Assembly (NCBI GenBank): GCA_023974075.1
Contig: CM043796.1
Location: forward strand, 20,480,927-20,544,926
Direction: 5' to 3'
DNA length: 64,000 nt
Origin: Chaenocephalus aceratus
Lineage: Eukaryota; Chordata; Actinopteri; Perciformes; Channichthyidae
Position numbers and translations under genes: made by a program. The notes below the pieces were generated by a model that was given only the letters and a program-made list of their open reading frames with translations, made no database searches and was not told where the DNA came from. Within the stretch, counting starts at the first letter, position 1; every line of letters starts with the position of its first letter. This document shows, piece by piece, positions 30,318-42,274 of the stretch.

Positions 30318-32137
30318 GGTAATGTAAAAGTTTCATTTTTCTCAATGTAAATACAGTTTCAATGTGCTATTTGCCATTTTGCTGTATTAGTTGTCCCTGA
30401 AAGACCCAATTCATCTCATCTGGGTCAATGAAGGTTCCAATTGAAACCAGTGGTTTCAGCATTTTTGGGCCAGGGTGTCTCCCAGCACATGAAAGAAACA
30501 TAAAGCCATGAGGCATTTTTATGTCTCTTTTCATTGCTGTCCTATATGTCTGGGTGCAAGCTGTTCACCCGGCACCGCTGCAGTGTAGCCAGCTGTGCCG
30601 TTGCTCCCCTGGCACCGGACTGACGAGGCCTGATGAGACCAGATAGCGTCGTAACAGTGAGCTTTTTAAGTAAAAATGTGTTTTGCATCCCAAGTAGCTT
30701 AATTTGAATAATATATGGGTAATATAATGTGTTATGGCATATGGCATAAAGACAATATCAGAAACATGAGAGAAATCACCCTGTTGACCTTCAGGAATCC
30801 TTGACATGGCAAATAGACCAGTTAGTTGAAGCAATGGATTTCATTGCTGAAAAGACACTCCTGGAGAACAATGCCGTGCATAGTTTAATTATTTATTGTA
30901 GTGTTGAGTGTTTTCCAAGCCAATTCTCACCTTCAAAATCACCACATTTCTTTATGAGCCCTGTAGCAGCTTGTTCGACTATCTGTAAAGCAGCTGAATG
31001 CCAAGTAATGAATGACCTCTTGAGCACAACAGCCGTAATTGTTGGGGGCAATGAGAATCCAGTGAGCCCATATACAAGCTGCTGTGAGAGAGCCTCTAAA
31101 GTGTTAAGCAGCTGTAACAGCTCTTTTCAGGCAGGCGGCATACAGTCACAAAACCATCTGTGTCTGCGGGCATCAGGCAGCGACACTAGCACTATATATA
31201 TGTCCGCCTTAACACTGGCATGGTACCATTAATCCTCCACAGCCAGGGAGATAGAACAAATGCATTTTTTCATGCTGCTTAAAAAGTCAAACAGTTAAGT
31301 ACTGGCTCTGTCTTTTCTATTTTGGTTCAAGAACATTTCATATTTTTCACATTACATCATCAGATCAAGTGCAGTTTTAACCCGAAGTGCTGAGACGAAT
31401 ATCCTCGTCCTTCTTATTTCTGGCAATGTAAGGTGGATTGAAATAATAAAACTGCACGGCAAATAAGATCAGTTTTATTATACATGAAAGAAGAGAGGGA
31501 ATGTTTCAAAAGCAATGCTGGGAGGTAATCTGCTGAAAAAGATAGCCCCTGACCTGGCTATAGTGGCCTTAATTACCGGAACTCTTTGCTACACAAAGGC
31601 GTGATGAATTCATTTTGCAAGGTGTGGAAAATATGGGACCCATGTGGAAACGACAGACAATCCTGGATATGAGATTGGAGTTAAATCCCAGACTGTGACA
31701 AATTGTAGTCTGTTGTACTCAGGAGGCTGTATATCTTATGCAATTGAGGCAATTTGTGTTAACCTTTTTTAAACAGCTGTCCCAAGTCTCCACATTGGGC
31801 GTCTGTGAAATGATAATGGGGGAAGGTGTGAGGGTGTCTTTTTATAATGGAAGGTGGGGCTTACTTATGGAGAAATTAGGTGATACATTTGAAACGAGTC
31901 AATCAATTGCAAAAATAGATGTAATATGTGGGCGCTTTACGTGTGTCATCTTCTAAACAACAGCTGTTCATCTCCTCCCATCAACTCCCCTCACCTCAAT
32001 TTATGACTATAATTATGCACACAGGTCTACAAGCACTGGTGGGAAATACAAAAGACCCTCGTGTGGGACTGGAAGGCTATACTATGATATATGTTTATTC
32101 CCCAGGGAACCTCTTTCACACTCTCCCACCTTCATCT
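30318..32137. other. Non-coding stretch with a possible conserved block
   Basis: About 30930-31250 has balanced composition and CAGCTG words (gtaaagcagctgaatgcc, aagcagctgtaacagctct), and could be a regulatory element. No gene was recognised; minus-strand and + strand frames of about 90-143 codons have no recognisable features. Confidence 0.45.
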
Positions 32138-32183
32138 ACACACACACACACCTATACACACATACACACATACACACATACAC

Positions 32184-32234
<51 letters not shown>
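32138..32234 (+). repeat. (CA)n array with TACACA interruptions
   Basis: Begins CA-rich, passes through several (TACACACA) units between about 32153 and 32192, then is pure CA to 32234. Confidence 0.96.
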
Positions 32235-32235
<1 letters not shown>

Positions 32236-33595
32236 CACAACTTCTCAATAAAGGCCCGCATGTTTATGTAACATTCAAATTAAGCCGCATGTATTAGCAG
32301 GGGGTCACTATGGGAGATAAATACTGGGAATGTATTTACGTGAATTCTGTAGAAGTTAGAGGTTTGTGAAAAAATGACAGATGAGACTGGTCGGACAGAA
32401 TATGCGTTTTTTTATATAGAATAAGGTTTCTGATGCTTGCATATGAAAATGAGTCCAGATAGTTACTCTACTATCACCAGTTATAAACACATGGAAACAT
32501 ACATATCACTTTGTCATTAGCAATATTAGCTCTTTTATGTGCTATTATGTCACCACTGTATTGCCACATTATACTATATAAAGACATCATTATGGTTACG
32601 TTTATCTGCAGTAAACTCTATTGATTGTATTTATTTTTTGGGATTCCTCTTGATGCAGATACTCTTGCTGGCATCAATTGATAAAGGAAGCTACTAAGCC
32701 AAATTAGCTTGTAAGGAAAATCTTTAAAATCAATGTGTTGTGTGGAAAGATGTCTATCGTTACTAGCCGGCGGCTAGTAAGTGTTTTGACTTAGGTGATT
32801 GTCAATTCAAGGCTTTGTTTTGCATCCACCTCATCCCCTCTGAAGCTTGTTTGGGGATGATTTCCAGCCCTTTGTACATTCTTACCTGTATATCGTATAG
32901 CCTTACTGTGTGAAGTGAAGGAGTTCCATCTGTTTGGCAGCATTCAACTGTAGAGACATTGTCAAAGTAGTGGAGCAGTGTATCCACACGTTCTCTTGGT
33001 ACCTCTCAAAATCTTATGATGTACTTCAATGTACAAATCTGCTGTTTGCTGTCTGCCTCATACCTGGAAACCTAAAGCTAAGGATGCATCTGTTTGTTAT
33101 ATTTTCCAAAAAATATGGTATTTTGTTGAAAAGGTTTTGCCTAGAGACTGAGATGGACAGAAATGGAAAACAAAATAAAGAGAGAAGCCAACATTATGCT
33201 AACACTATTGAACTGAACAAACATTTCATTGGATTGCCCTAGACCACCAGGGTGTGTGTACGTCCCCAGCATGATGTGGAAGTTGTAGGTTAATAGGAAG
33301 AGGAAATACAGGTCTATAGGAATGGGAGGGTGTGTGTGTATGCTTGTGTGCACTCATGAGGGCTAAATGTCCTCTCAAAGGGCTCAAATGGTGTAAATTA
33401 TACACAGCGGCATAAAATGAAATGCTCAGCCTTTCCAAGATAAAGATAAAGTAAATCTACATTTACAAGATTAAAAAAAACTGCATATTCTTCGAGATTG
33501 AAGTGGTAAATTGAAAAGAAGAAACTGCTTATTTGTCAAGTTTTCAAGGTTTGCACTTTGCCACATCATCACACCCCAGACTGCTTATGGTGTAT
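32235..33595. other. Non-coding stretch, no gene recognised
   Basis: AT-rich. A small perfect hairpin, TACTAGCC-GGC-GGCTAGTA, lies near 32760-32778. Nothing else was recognised. Confidence 0.5.
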
Positions 33596-33597
33596 TA

Positions 33598-34414
33598 CAC
33601 TGAACAAAAATATAAACGCAACACTTTTGTTTTTGCTCCCATTTTTCATGAGATGAACGCAAAGATCTAAAACATTTTCTATATACACAAAATAACCATT
33701 TCTCTCAAATATTGTTCACAAATCTGAAAAAATCTGTGATAGTAAGAACTTCTCCTTTGCCGAGATAATCCATCCCACCTCACAGGTGTGGCATATCAAG
33801 ATGCTGATTTGACAGCATGATTATTGCACAGGTGTGCCTTAGGCTGGCCACAATAAAAGGCGACTCTGAAATGTGCATTTTTGCTTTATTGGGGGGGTCT
33901 GGGGGGGTCCGAAAACCTGTCAGTATCTGGTGTGAGGGTTAGGGTTAGGGTTAGGGTAATGTTGTGAATCAAGTGGCCTGTGTTCGTCGTCCATAACATA
34001 CGCCTGCCCATACCATAACCCCACCACCACCATGGGCCACTCGATTCACAACATTACCCTAACCCTAACCCTACCCCTCACACCAGATACTGACTGGTTT
34101 TCGGACCCCCCAGACCCCCCCAATAAAGCAAAACTGCACGTTTCAGAGTGGCCTTTTATTGTGGCCAGCCTAAGGCACACCTGTGCAATAATCATGCTGT
34201 CTAATCAGCATCTTGATATGCCACACCTGTGAGGTGGGATGGATTATCTCGCCAAAGGAGAAGTGCTCACTATCACATATTTTTTCAGATTTGTGAACAA
34301 TATTTGAGAGAAATGGTTATTTTGTGTATATAGAAAATGTTTTAGATCTTTGAGTTCATCTCATGAAAAATGGGAGCAAAAACAAAAGTGTTGCGTTTAT
34401 ATATTTTTTCAGTG
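33598..34414. mobile_element. Palindromic nonautonomous Tc1/mariner element with telomere-like tracts
   Basis: The ends are CACTGAACAAAAATATAAAC... and its inverted counterpart ...TTTTTTCAGTG, flanked by TA on both sides (33596-33597 and 34415-34416), the Tc1/mariner signature. The arms are about 380 bp each (33598-33978 and 34035-34414) and highly similar, leaving a loop of about 56 bp (33979-34034). On the minus strand the loop and its right border retain a transposase fragment encoding the MVWAG-type region typical of this long-TIR Tc1 group in fish. Each arm contains a short TTAGGG/CCCTAA tract, about three units (near 33938-33957 and 34054-34073). It has no intact transposase. Confidence 0.92.
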
Positions 34415-34715
34415 TATATGCACAGGATGAACTAGTGACATTTAACAATAAGGAAATATAAATATATATTATTAGCATATTTAAGCTCAGAGAAGATTCA
34501 ATTGTTTTTTTCTGAAAAGTGAGAGTTTTCTTCTTGTATATTATATATGCCACTTTAATCCCATACAATGAATTGTGATTTTTCTTTCTATCTGAATATG
34601 ACCCCTGTTTCACCACTTTAATCTCATTGGCCTCAATATGATATAAAATGATAAAATCCCATGTATATATTTCTTAATTCCCATTATTGAATTGGAACAT
34701 GAGCCAAGCTGTGCT

Positions 34716-34762
<47 letters not shown>

Positions 34763-37416
34763 GAGCCTTTTATTATACGATGGATAAGAACGGTGGATAA
34801 GAAAGGTTGGCATACAGTACGAGCTAAAAATGTATTGTACGATTTCTTTTTCTAGAAAAAGCTAACTGGGAGCGAAGCAAAATGGCAGAAAAGTGCAGGG
34901 ATGGAAGGGAGGGGGTTGCTGGTTGAGGAGAGGGGTTAGCTTGGAGGAGACAAAAATTATTAAACAGATAAAAAGGCTGCGAGAGCGGGGCATGCCTTTG
35001 GGAAATGGAGGCAATCGATGGAAAAAGATGCCAAAGTGTTAGGGGGGAACAGAAAGGGGGAGGATTTGAGTTATATAACTTCAAAATGGCTGCCCTGAAT
35101 TTTAAAGTGTTCTGTATTCAGGAGCACACACACCCCAACCGAAGTTGACTCGCATCTAATCAAACCTCAGACACTGTCTCGTGTAAACCCCTACCTGAGC
35201 TCAGCAGAAGCAATGTTTATGCGTCACATGATGTCACTAAGGCATGCTTGACAACATTTATACAATGAGGGATTTCTGTATGGTAAATATTAAGGGGTCT
35301 GTATCAACTCTAATAGATCAATTTTATCTCACGTGTCTATGAAATGTGTTGAGCGATTAAGCAATAGATATTTTTTTCTTTAATTACATTTAAATCCAGC
35401 TCAGAAGAGTTTGGATTTTGTCTTTTCTTCACATTTTCTTTGAAAATCAAACCAACAAGCAGAATTTACCTGACATACATATTATACATTTTACTATAGT
35501 ATCTACATTAAACTCACATTTGGTATACGGTTATATATAGATATAGTGCACTTTTTTCCAATATAGGACATTTCTTACATAAAATATAAGAAAAGGGTAC
35601 GAAAAATAGAAAATGTTCCCGTTATTGCCGATTAAAGGAATCCACCAGTATTCATGCCGTGGCTGTTGCCCTCAGGAGTTTTTTTTTTTCTCTCCACGGA
35701 TTGCACTTTGAATATGTTTCCCATCAGCCCCTTCACCCTCTTTTTCATTTAAAGTATACATTCTGTAGGTCCTGAGTTGGGAGATAAAATGTGTGAAAAG
35801 AGAGCTGTAGGATTTGGAGCAGCATGCAGAGGGGAGCAGCCAAAATAGAGAGAGAATATCAGCGGCGCTGCCTGCCAGCCTCACTGAGCGGCTAAGCAGG
35901 GCTTAACGACGCCCAGGGGGTTGTGTATGTCGGTCTACGACGTGAATGCCAGTGTAAGTGTGTGTACGTGCGAGTGTGTGTAATTTTTTGGGGCGCTTTC
36001 CGTCTTTATAAGCCCAAAACAAGAGCTTCATGTTTTGGGGTCAAATGGAGGCCAGAATCTGAAATGTAGAACTTTGTTTGAGGGATGATAACACGTCAAG
36101 TAGTTAGTAGGCTACACTGTAGTCGAGGCAATTTATTTTTAATAACGGCAAGATGATGAAATGAAGACGTCCTTGTTAAATACTTAATTTCTACCTGCTA
36201 TGGAGTCTAGTGCATGATTTTCCTTGGCTCAACTCGATGCAACTATTGTATCTTTTCTCTATTTCGGCGGATTGCTCATCTGATCTCCATAGCGACAGGA
36301 TGTAAAACAGCTGAATCCTGTAATCGGTAACTAAACAGGGAAAATGCACTGTTATTCAATATGCAATTGTGCAGTTTGTGGGTCGCCATTTTTAACAAAT
36401 CTGGGTCAAGTAGATAAAGAAATTGCAGTTGCTATTGGCCGCAACTTCAATATTGAAGTTATACTGTGACGGTTATCTCTGACTAATCATTGGCCTGGTG
36501 TGTTTTTACCCTTGATTTATTGGCATAGCTTTCTTGAAACCTTAACCAAGGTGACCTAAAGTGCAGTTAGTATCCACTACTTTTGTAAATGGAAAACCAA
36601 AAAGAGCAAAGTTGAGTTGCGTCAAGCAGTGCCATACCATGCAGTGGAAATACGGCTTTAGATTACATGGCGCCATATGGTGTCTTGCTGTGTAATCTTA
36701 CAAAGAAGGTGTTTTTCACTGCAGAGACATGTTAGACTGACAGGAAAGACTTTCACAATGAGATCTGGTCAGATAATGATGTCATCTCCACGATCACCTC
36801 TTGTGTTCTCAATGAACCGTCGACAGGACCAACCAGTAGGAGTTGCAAGATATTTTTCTGAGTTCCCACTGCCATCACATCCTTTTCACGTAAGGTATTT
36901 TCTCTCAAAAAGCACAGGTGTAGCTTACAACGTGAATGATGGCTCTTTTTATTTTTAATTGCTCCAATAAACCCTGCCAGTGAGCCAGCATGCACAATAG
37001 CAGGGTTCTGCAATTGCAATGGGAATGGAAAGCTGCCACTATTCATGTTAGTAATTAGACACATGCTTTTCCTGCTATGAAATGCCAACATGTCTGCCAA
37101 CAAAAGAGGTCCATCATGCTCTCTTGGAAAAAACAGGTTTGTAAACGTTTTCTCTGTCGTGCCACCCAAATATAACTCATTCAGGCTCAAATGATTAAAG
37201 CTGTGTTAGACCCAACTTGTTTCCAGTTCATTTAACTTGTATAACTGTGAATTAAAATGTAAGCTCTGAACGCTGACAGCTGATTTAATTCAGTTGTCAT
37301 ATCAAGCAAATGAAGGAATAATGGTAAAGAATCAGGTATGGTTAGTGAAATGAATGGTATTTTTACAGTTTAAACCCTAACATGCTGATGCCTCCTGGGC
37401 CCCAGAGGAACTCTTA
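34415..37416. other. Non-coding stretch, no gene recognised
   Basis: Contains an (AT)n array (34718-34756). A purine-rich patch lies near 34840-35060, and AT-rich DNA elsewhere. Frames at 36677-36958 and on its opposite strand were examined and show no domain or splice support. Confidence 0.5.
34718..34756. repeat. (AT)n microsatellite
   Basis: About 19 AT units; self-complementary and able to extrude as a cruciform. Confidence 0.97.
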
Positions 37417-37830
37417 ACCCTCTGGAGTCTAAGGGTATTTTCTCGATTTGTAGATGTTTTCTTAAATCACCTTTTTAAATGTATTTCTTCTAACATGGCA
37501 CCCCATGTGTTACATATCAAAATGTTAAGGACAATCTCTGGTCTTGCTATATATGCATATTACTCACCTTAGAGCACTGTTTGATGAGATAAGTAGCTCA
37601 AAAGCTTAACATTTGACATCCGATCTTCGGAAAATCTTCAAAACTCTTGTGAAAACACAAATTTACTCATGTGATCGAATTGTTTTGGTATTTTAGATTT
37701 GGTTACCAAATTCCTAGGATCACAAAAGCAGTGAAATATTTAAATTACACTGTATATAAATGTGTTATTCATGTATAAAATTAAAACAATTACATTCTAA
37801 TTTTGAGTAAAATAGGTGTTTATCAGCAGG
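37417..37830 (+). mobile_element. Possible piggyBac-like left terminus and flank
   Basis: TTAACCCTCTGGAGTCTAAG at 37417 matches the form of teleost piggyBac ends (TTAA target followed by CCCT...). The flank is AT-rich with no coding sequence. A second unrelated element fragment starts near 37831 ('caccgactggccatctggag'), a word seen at the ends of fish hAT-like repeats. No partner end was identified. Confidence 0.35.
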
Positions 37831-38154
37831 CACCGACTGGCCATCTGGAGGACCGGGAGGGTGTGTGTATGTGTGGCCCGAGCGAGCGAGAGAGAGACCT
37901 TACGTGCATTGTTGTTGTTAGCATCTGGTGCTAGCTAGCTGCGCTAACGGATATAAGGAGCTGTTTAAATGAAAACAGAGGAGCGCTCTATCCACACAAC
38001 TGCGCCGAGCACTTGACTTTATGCAGGAAGCCAGACAGTGGGACATTGTACGAAAAGTCAGCACACTCAGCACGGGTAGTGCAACATGATTGCAGCGTCC
38101 AGGCAGCTCCCGTTCGACCATATGCCTTGAGTTGCACATAGCTCCAACGATCCA

Positions 38155-38234
<80 letters not shown>
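38155..38234 (+). repeat. (CA)n microsatellite, about 40 units
   Basis: Pure CA array located within the transposon-rich block. Confidence 0.98.
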
Positions 38235-38235
<1 letters not shown>

Positions 38236-38269
38236 ATGTGTATTGTATGAGAGAGGTTCCAGGTTGAAT

Positions 38270-38535
38270 TGAGGCGAATATTTGTAATGTTCAGAGGTTG
38301 TTGTGTTTAATATTCATGAGAATATTTGTCATTGTTCAAATGATAATAAACATTAGCATAAAGCATATTTGTCCACTCATATGTTGATAAGAGTATTAAA
38401 AACTTGAAAAATATTCCTCTAAGGTACATTTAGAACGGATCAAAAATGCGCGATTAATTTGCGATTAGTCGTGATTAACAATGGACAATCATGCGATTAA
38501 TCGCGATTAAATATTTTAATCGACTGACAGCCCTA
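38270..38535 (-). mobile_element. hAT-type MITE end, minus strand
   Basis: Read on the minus strand from 38535 it starts TAGGGCTGTCAGTCGATTAA and continues with several ATTAATCGCGATTAATCGC-type words, then 'aatactcttatcaacatatg'. This is the 5' end of a very common vertebrate hAT-like MITE. The other terminus is not seen; the CA array lies where the body would continue. Confidence 0.65.
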
Positions 38536-38567
38536 GTATAAATACAAATTGAGCATTCAACCTTTTT

Positions 38568-38690
38568 TTTTCAACCAACAATTTATTATAAATATGTTTT
38601 TTTCAACCAACTATTTATATAAATATAAGAAACTGGAAAATCTAACTATTTACAATTTTGAACATCATAACTTTCAACCAACTATTCATT
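38568..38690 (+). repeat. Degenerate short repeat, TTTCAACCAACTATTTAT-like
   Basis: The word TTTCAACCAAC followed by an AT-rich spacer occurs three times (38568, 38604, 38672), suggesting a decayed tandem repeat with units of about 35-70 bp. Confidence 0.5.
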
Positions 38691-38708
38691 GTAAATGTCA
38701 TGACAGTG

Positions 38709-39080
38709 TCAAGGTCTTTGTCTGTCTTCCAAGACAGTGGGTCTGGCTGCTGTGTAGGTGGGGGTGATGGTGCATGGGCTGCTGTGTAGGTGGGGTGTAC
38801 AAGTGCTATACGAGACCTCCTTGCTGGCTGGGTTGAAGGTGATGGCTGTGGTGGAGCCTTTGTGCTGAGGTGTATCTTGACCTGGTGGCAGCCGCAGATG
38901 GAGGTGGAGGCTGCTGTAGTGATGCTGGTCTGCTGGTCCTTGGTGGTGATGGCTCTGGTGAAGGCCCTTGAGCCACAGTAGATCTTGACCTGGGGGCCGG
39001 CACAGATGGATGTTCTGGCTGCTGGATAAACGCCGCCTGTGGGCCACTAGGCCCAGACAGCTGTGAAACCTCTCTGTAAA
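38709..39080 (-). pseudogene. Pro/Ser/Gln-rich exon-like remnant, minus strand
   Basis: On the minus strand an acceptor-like TTTGTTTTACAG (about 39075-39086) is followed by an open segment encoding a Pro/Ser/Gln/Arg-rich chain with repeated units (APRSRSTVAQ and ATRSRYTSAQ). The DNA contains direct repeats such as CCACCTACACAGCAGCC (twice, about 38744-38797). A shift of frame is needed to continue into WKTDKDLDT at about 38710-38735, which recalls the segment preceding the catalytic domain in piggyBac-derived proteins. It might be a fragment of a transposase N-terminus or of a low-complexity host exon. I do not recognise a gene. Confidence 0.3.
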
Positions 39081-39312
39081 ACAAATTAAAATGTAGGACA
39101 ATAATTACAACTAATTTCATTGAAATAAAGTTCAAGTAAAATGTTGCTCAGCCTCAAGCACAAATAACAATGCACACATAAAAAGAAAGTTTGAGTGGTT
39201 GGAGAAGGAGTCTCTCTCGATCTCTCTCTCTCTCACACACACACAGGTATTTCCAGTTACTTTACATTCAGTATAAAATCACAGACACACATATACATAG
39301 GCTACATCTGAT

Positions 39313-39410
39313 TACAAAGTCTCATCTGTACAGGACGGTAAAATAATAACAGGCACACATCAATAAATCTATGACAAAGTCTCATCTGTACAGAACAGTA
39401 TGATAAAATA
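39313..39410 (+). repeat. 60-bp tandem duplication
   Basis: ACAAAGTCTCATCTGTACAG at 39314 recurs at 39374, exactly 60 bp on, followed in both cases by GGACGGTA/AACAGTA and AAAATAAT. A local duplication, with CT/CA-rich sequence just upstream (39215-39245). Confidence 0.75.
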
Positions 39411-41577
39411 ATCGATAGCAAAAACATGTCACTGTAAATGTCTCCGTTGTGGGACGAATAAATGATTAATTTAAGGTTTAGGTTCTGAGGCTCTATCTTC
39501 ACTGTTGCTAGCGAAAAAAATCTCTAGCGAAGTCGGCAACTGTAAAGTTTTTTTAAGCCATTTTCTCTGTCTCTCTCTCTCTCCTCACAGGTAAACTGAT
39601 GGGAGACACGTGGTTTATGTTTTGGTGGGTAGGCCCTTAGTGATTTCTCGATGTCCATTGGTCATTTCAGACTATGATGGCTGCCGGCCGAGATTTCCTT
39701 GACGGACACACAAATCCACCAATCCCACACAGTGTAAAGTCAAGCTGCTTTGAGCGGCCATATTGGCTGCTGTGCCCTGGTTACAGTCTCACAGGAGATA
39801 CCGCTGGAAAGCTACTCTTCCAGCAATTCCGCGGATATCTGAATCATATTTCTACTCCTTATAATCGAAAATATATGATTAATTACGTAAAATTATGCGC
39901 ACCTGGACGCGCCGGTGCGTCCAACGACTCCAGAGGGTTTTAAAGCATCTGATTCAGAGAAATAAGAGCAGACTTTTATCTGCAGGCCTTAACACATATT
40001 GGAGTTCTGGAAAATCCAAGATTTCCTAGCATCAGAGGCCAGCTGGTCAAGCCCCAAAGCTGATTATTTTGGGAATGGGGGTGCAGTGATTGTGTGTATG
40101 TGTGTGTTAAGAGGGGTGTTGGGATTCCTCAACTCAAGGCCCATTTCTCCCCAGGGCTGGCTGATCTGAAGGAGTAGGAGTTATTGATCACTTCACTATC
40201 ACACTCCCACAACATTTACTATTTCATAGAGGAATGTGTAACATAAGTCAAAAATAAGTCAAAAATAAAATGGCAATAAAATGTGCAATATTCCAACAAG
40301 GCCTATGTTTACTTTATGTGGGTTGTTACCCTTCAACTTACTACATTAAAATCGGGCTTGTAGTATTCACATATGTTTGCTGACAGGCAAATAAAGTTGA
40401 AAAACAAAGCTTCCTTGGTGGATGCATGTAAATGAATTATTGCTTAAAAATACTATTGCGTTTATAATAGAAACCTTTTGAAGTACATAGTAAAAGCTTA
40501 GATATGTCAACATATACAGTAGACATGATTTCATGGTATTGCTATGTTACATTGGATTTCTCAAAAGACAAGAATATGACAATAGAAATGTTAAAAAATA
40601 ATGTATGTGTGTGAAGTGTTCTCAGTTGGGGGACTGGGTCAGTTTTGACTTCATTCTTATGCCACAGCCATAGATGTCCTTACTGCCAGAAACAAGGTAC
40701 TCCCTGGTACAAATGTGTGTGTTTGTGTGTGTGTTTGACAGAGGGAGAGCTGCTTGTGTACTCCACTGCCCCAGCCTGACCTTGCTCTTCCATTTCCTCC
40801 TGTCATGAGTGGGCAGACACAAAATCACAGCTGACTGTTCAGCCCTCAAGGTACCAGCTCATCTGATTGCACAAACCCTATAGGTTTTGGGAAATGTTGC
40901 TGCTGGGTCTTATAATGAAAAATATAAAATCCTTCAGTCATTTTAGCAGCAAATAAAAGGGAAATGTAATGGGTAACATTTATTTTGAAAGGCATGCAGA
41001 TTTCAATTTGAAATAATAATTGTTCAAATCCCAAAAATGCATGATATGACCCTGGGTCGCCTTTATTTTTCTCATACTGCCTGTGCTGCAGCACCTATTT
41101 TCACCCTCTGTCTGAAACCAGAGCCCAGTCTGCTCTGATTGGTTAGCTGTGGCCGGCTCTGTTGTGATTGGTCAACCGCTAAGAGAGGTCCCGCCACTTA
41201 GCCTATCATCAATGTGATGAAGCGCTTGCCAAAGTGCCAGTGTTACTTAGTGATGTCGTTATGTTACAGAAGTAAACAAAGGACTACAATGATGGCACTT
41301 CAGGCAGGGGGAAAGTGTGCGGTAGAGAAACTCCCTCTGGAGGGAAAATTTGGAATTTAGCCTATGCAAACCATTCAAAAAAACTATATAACACACTACA
41401 GTAAAGGGAACAAATATAAATCACATGAGGGCCTCTTTAATATTTGGGTTGACTGCTCTTATATCGTTTTTGGTCACCAAATGCAGTCAAACAACTGAAT
41501 GTAACTTGCCCAAAATGGCTTTTCACTAATACAGATATTGACATTTTACAACATTGGTATCACCACTGTTATCATAA
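39411..41577. other. Non-coding stretch with a MITE-like right part
   Basis: About 41100-41450 ('gattggttagctgtggccgg', 'tgatgtcgttatgttacaga', ending 'gagggcctctttaatat') resembles a teleost nonautonomous DNA transposon whose end reads GGCCTCTTTAA. Otherwise no gene or element was recognised. Confidence 0.4.
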
Positions 41578-41667
41578 GTCATCAGGTTTTTGATGTTGAA
41601 TGCAGTCAGATAAGAGGTTTTGCTGTATGGTTTTATGATTTACCCTTGATCATGTATCTCCAACACA

Positions 41668-42274
41668 CTCTCACTCCATAATCGTCCAGGAGCGACGTTT
41701 GGTCAGTGTCCGTGGCGTGCAGTTGTGGCGCTCCTAGGCTCCTTCAGCTTCATAAAGGGACGCAAATAGCTTTCAACTGATTGCAATGTATTCCCATCTG
41801 CGGCGGGATTTGACGCTCATGGAAGCACGGCATTCGTTTGTGTCGGCTGCCCTTAAAGGCAATGTGAGCGTCCATTCTCATTGGATAACGGAGAATTGTA
41901 CACCCGGAAGTAAGTATTCCCCTTACTGTCGATTGATTTTACAGTAATATCTGCACTACTCATCGACTAAAAAACACCAGATTATCCTTGTTAATTACAC
42001 AACATTGATTGGTTTAAATTGTGTGCAATGCTTTTGTATTTTTCCTCTTCGATTCGGAGAGACAAATATTTTTTCGGAGAAAAGGATGGCAGAAGACGCT
42101 ACACTACCCAGAATCCCCAGCTATCGTTTGGACTACACCATGTGCTCTGTTTGACAAACCCTGTGATATTCCTCAAGCTCTGTGATTGGAGAGTGTGCTC
42201 CGAGGGTTACACCGAGCCTCGAACAGCACTTGAAATGGGATGGAACCACGGCAGACTGTCCAAAACTGGATTTG
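41668..42274 (+). repeat. 0.6-kb repeat family, copy 1
   Basis: The unit begins 'caacacactctcactccata', runs through 'gtccaggagcgacgtttggt', 'ggataacggagaattgtaca' and 'caccagattatccttgttaa', and ends near 'aaaactggatttgaac'. It is followed directly by copy 2 in the same orientation. It has no coding frame. Confidence 0.85.

Noticed and set aside
36677..37190. Overlapping 93- and 145-codon frames on opposite strands
   Set aside because: No domain, no conserved splice sites recognised and no composition bias; likely chance frames.
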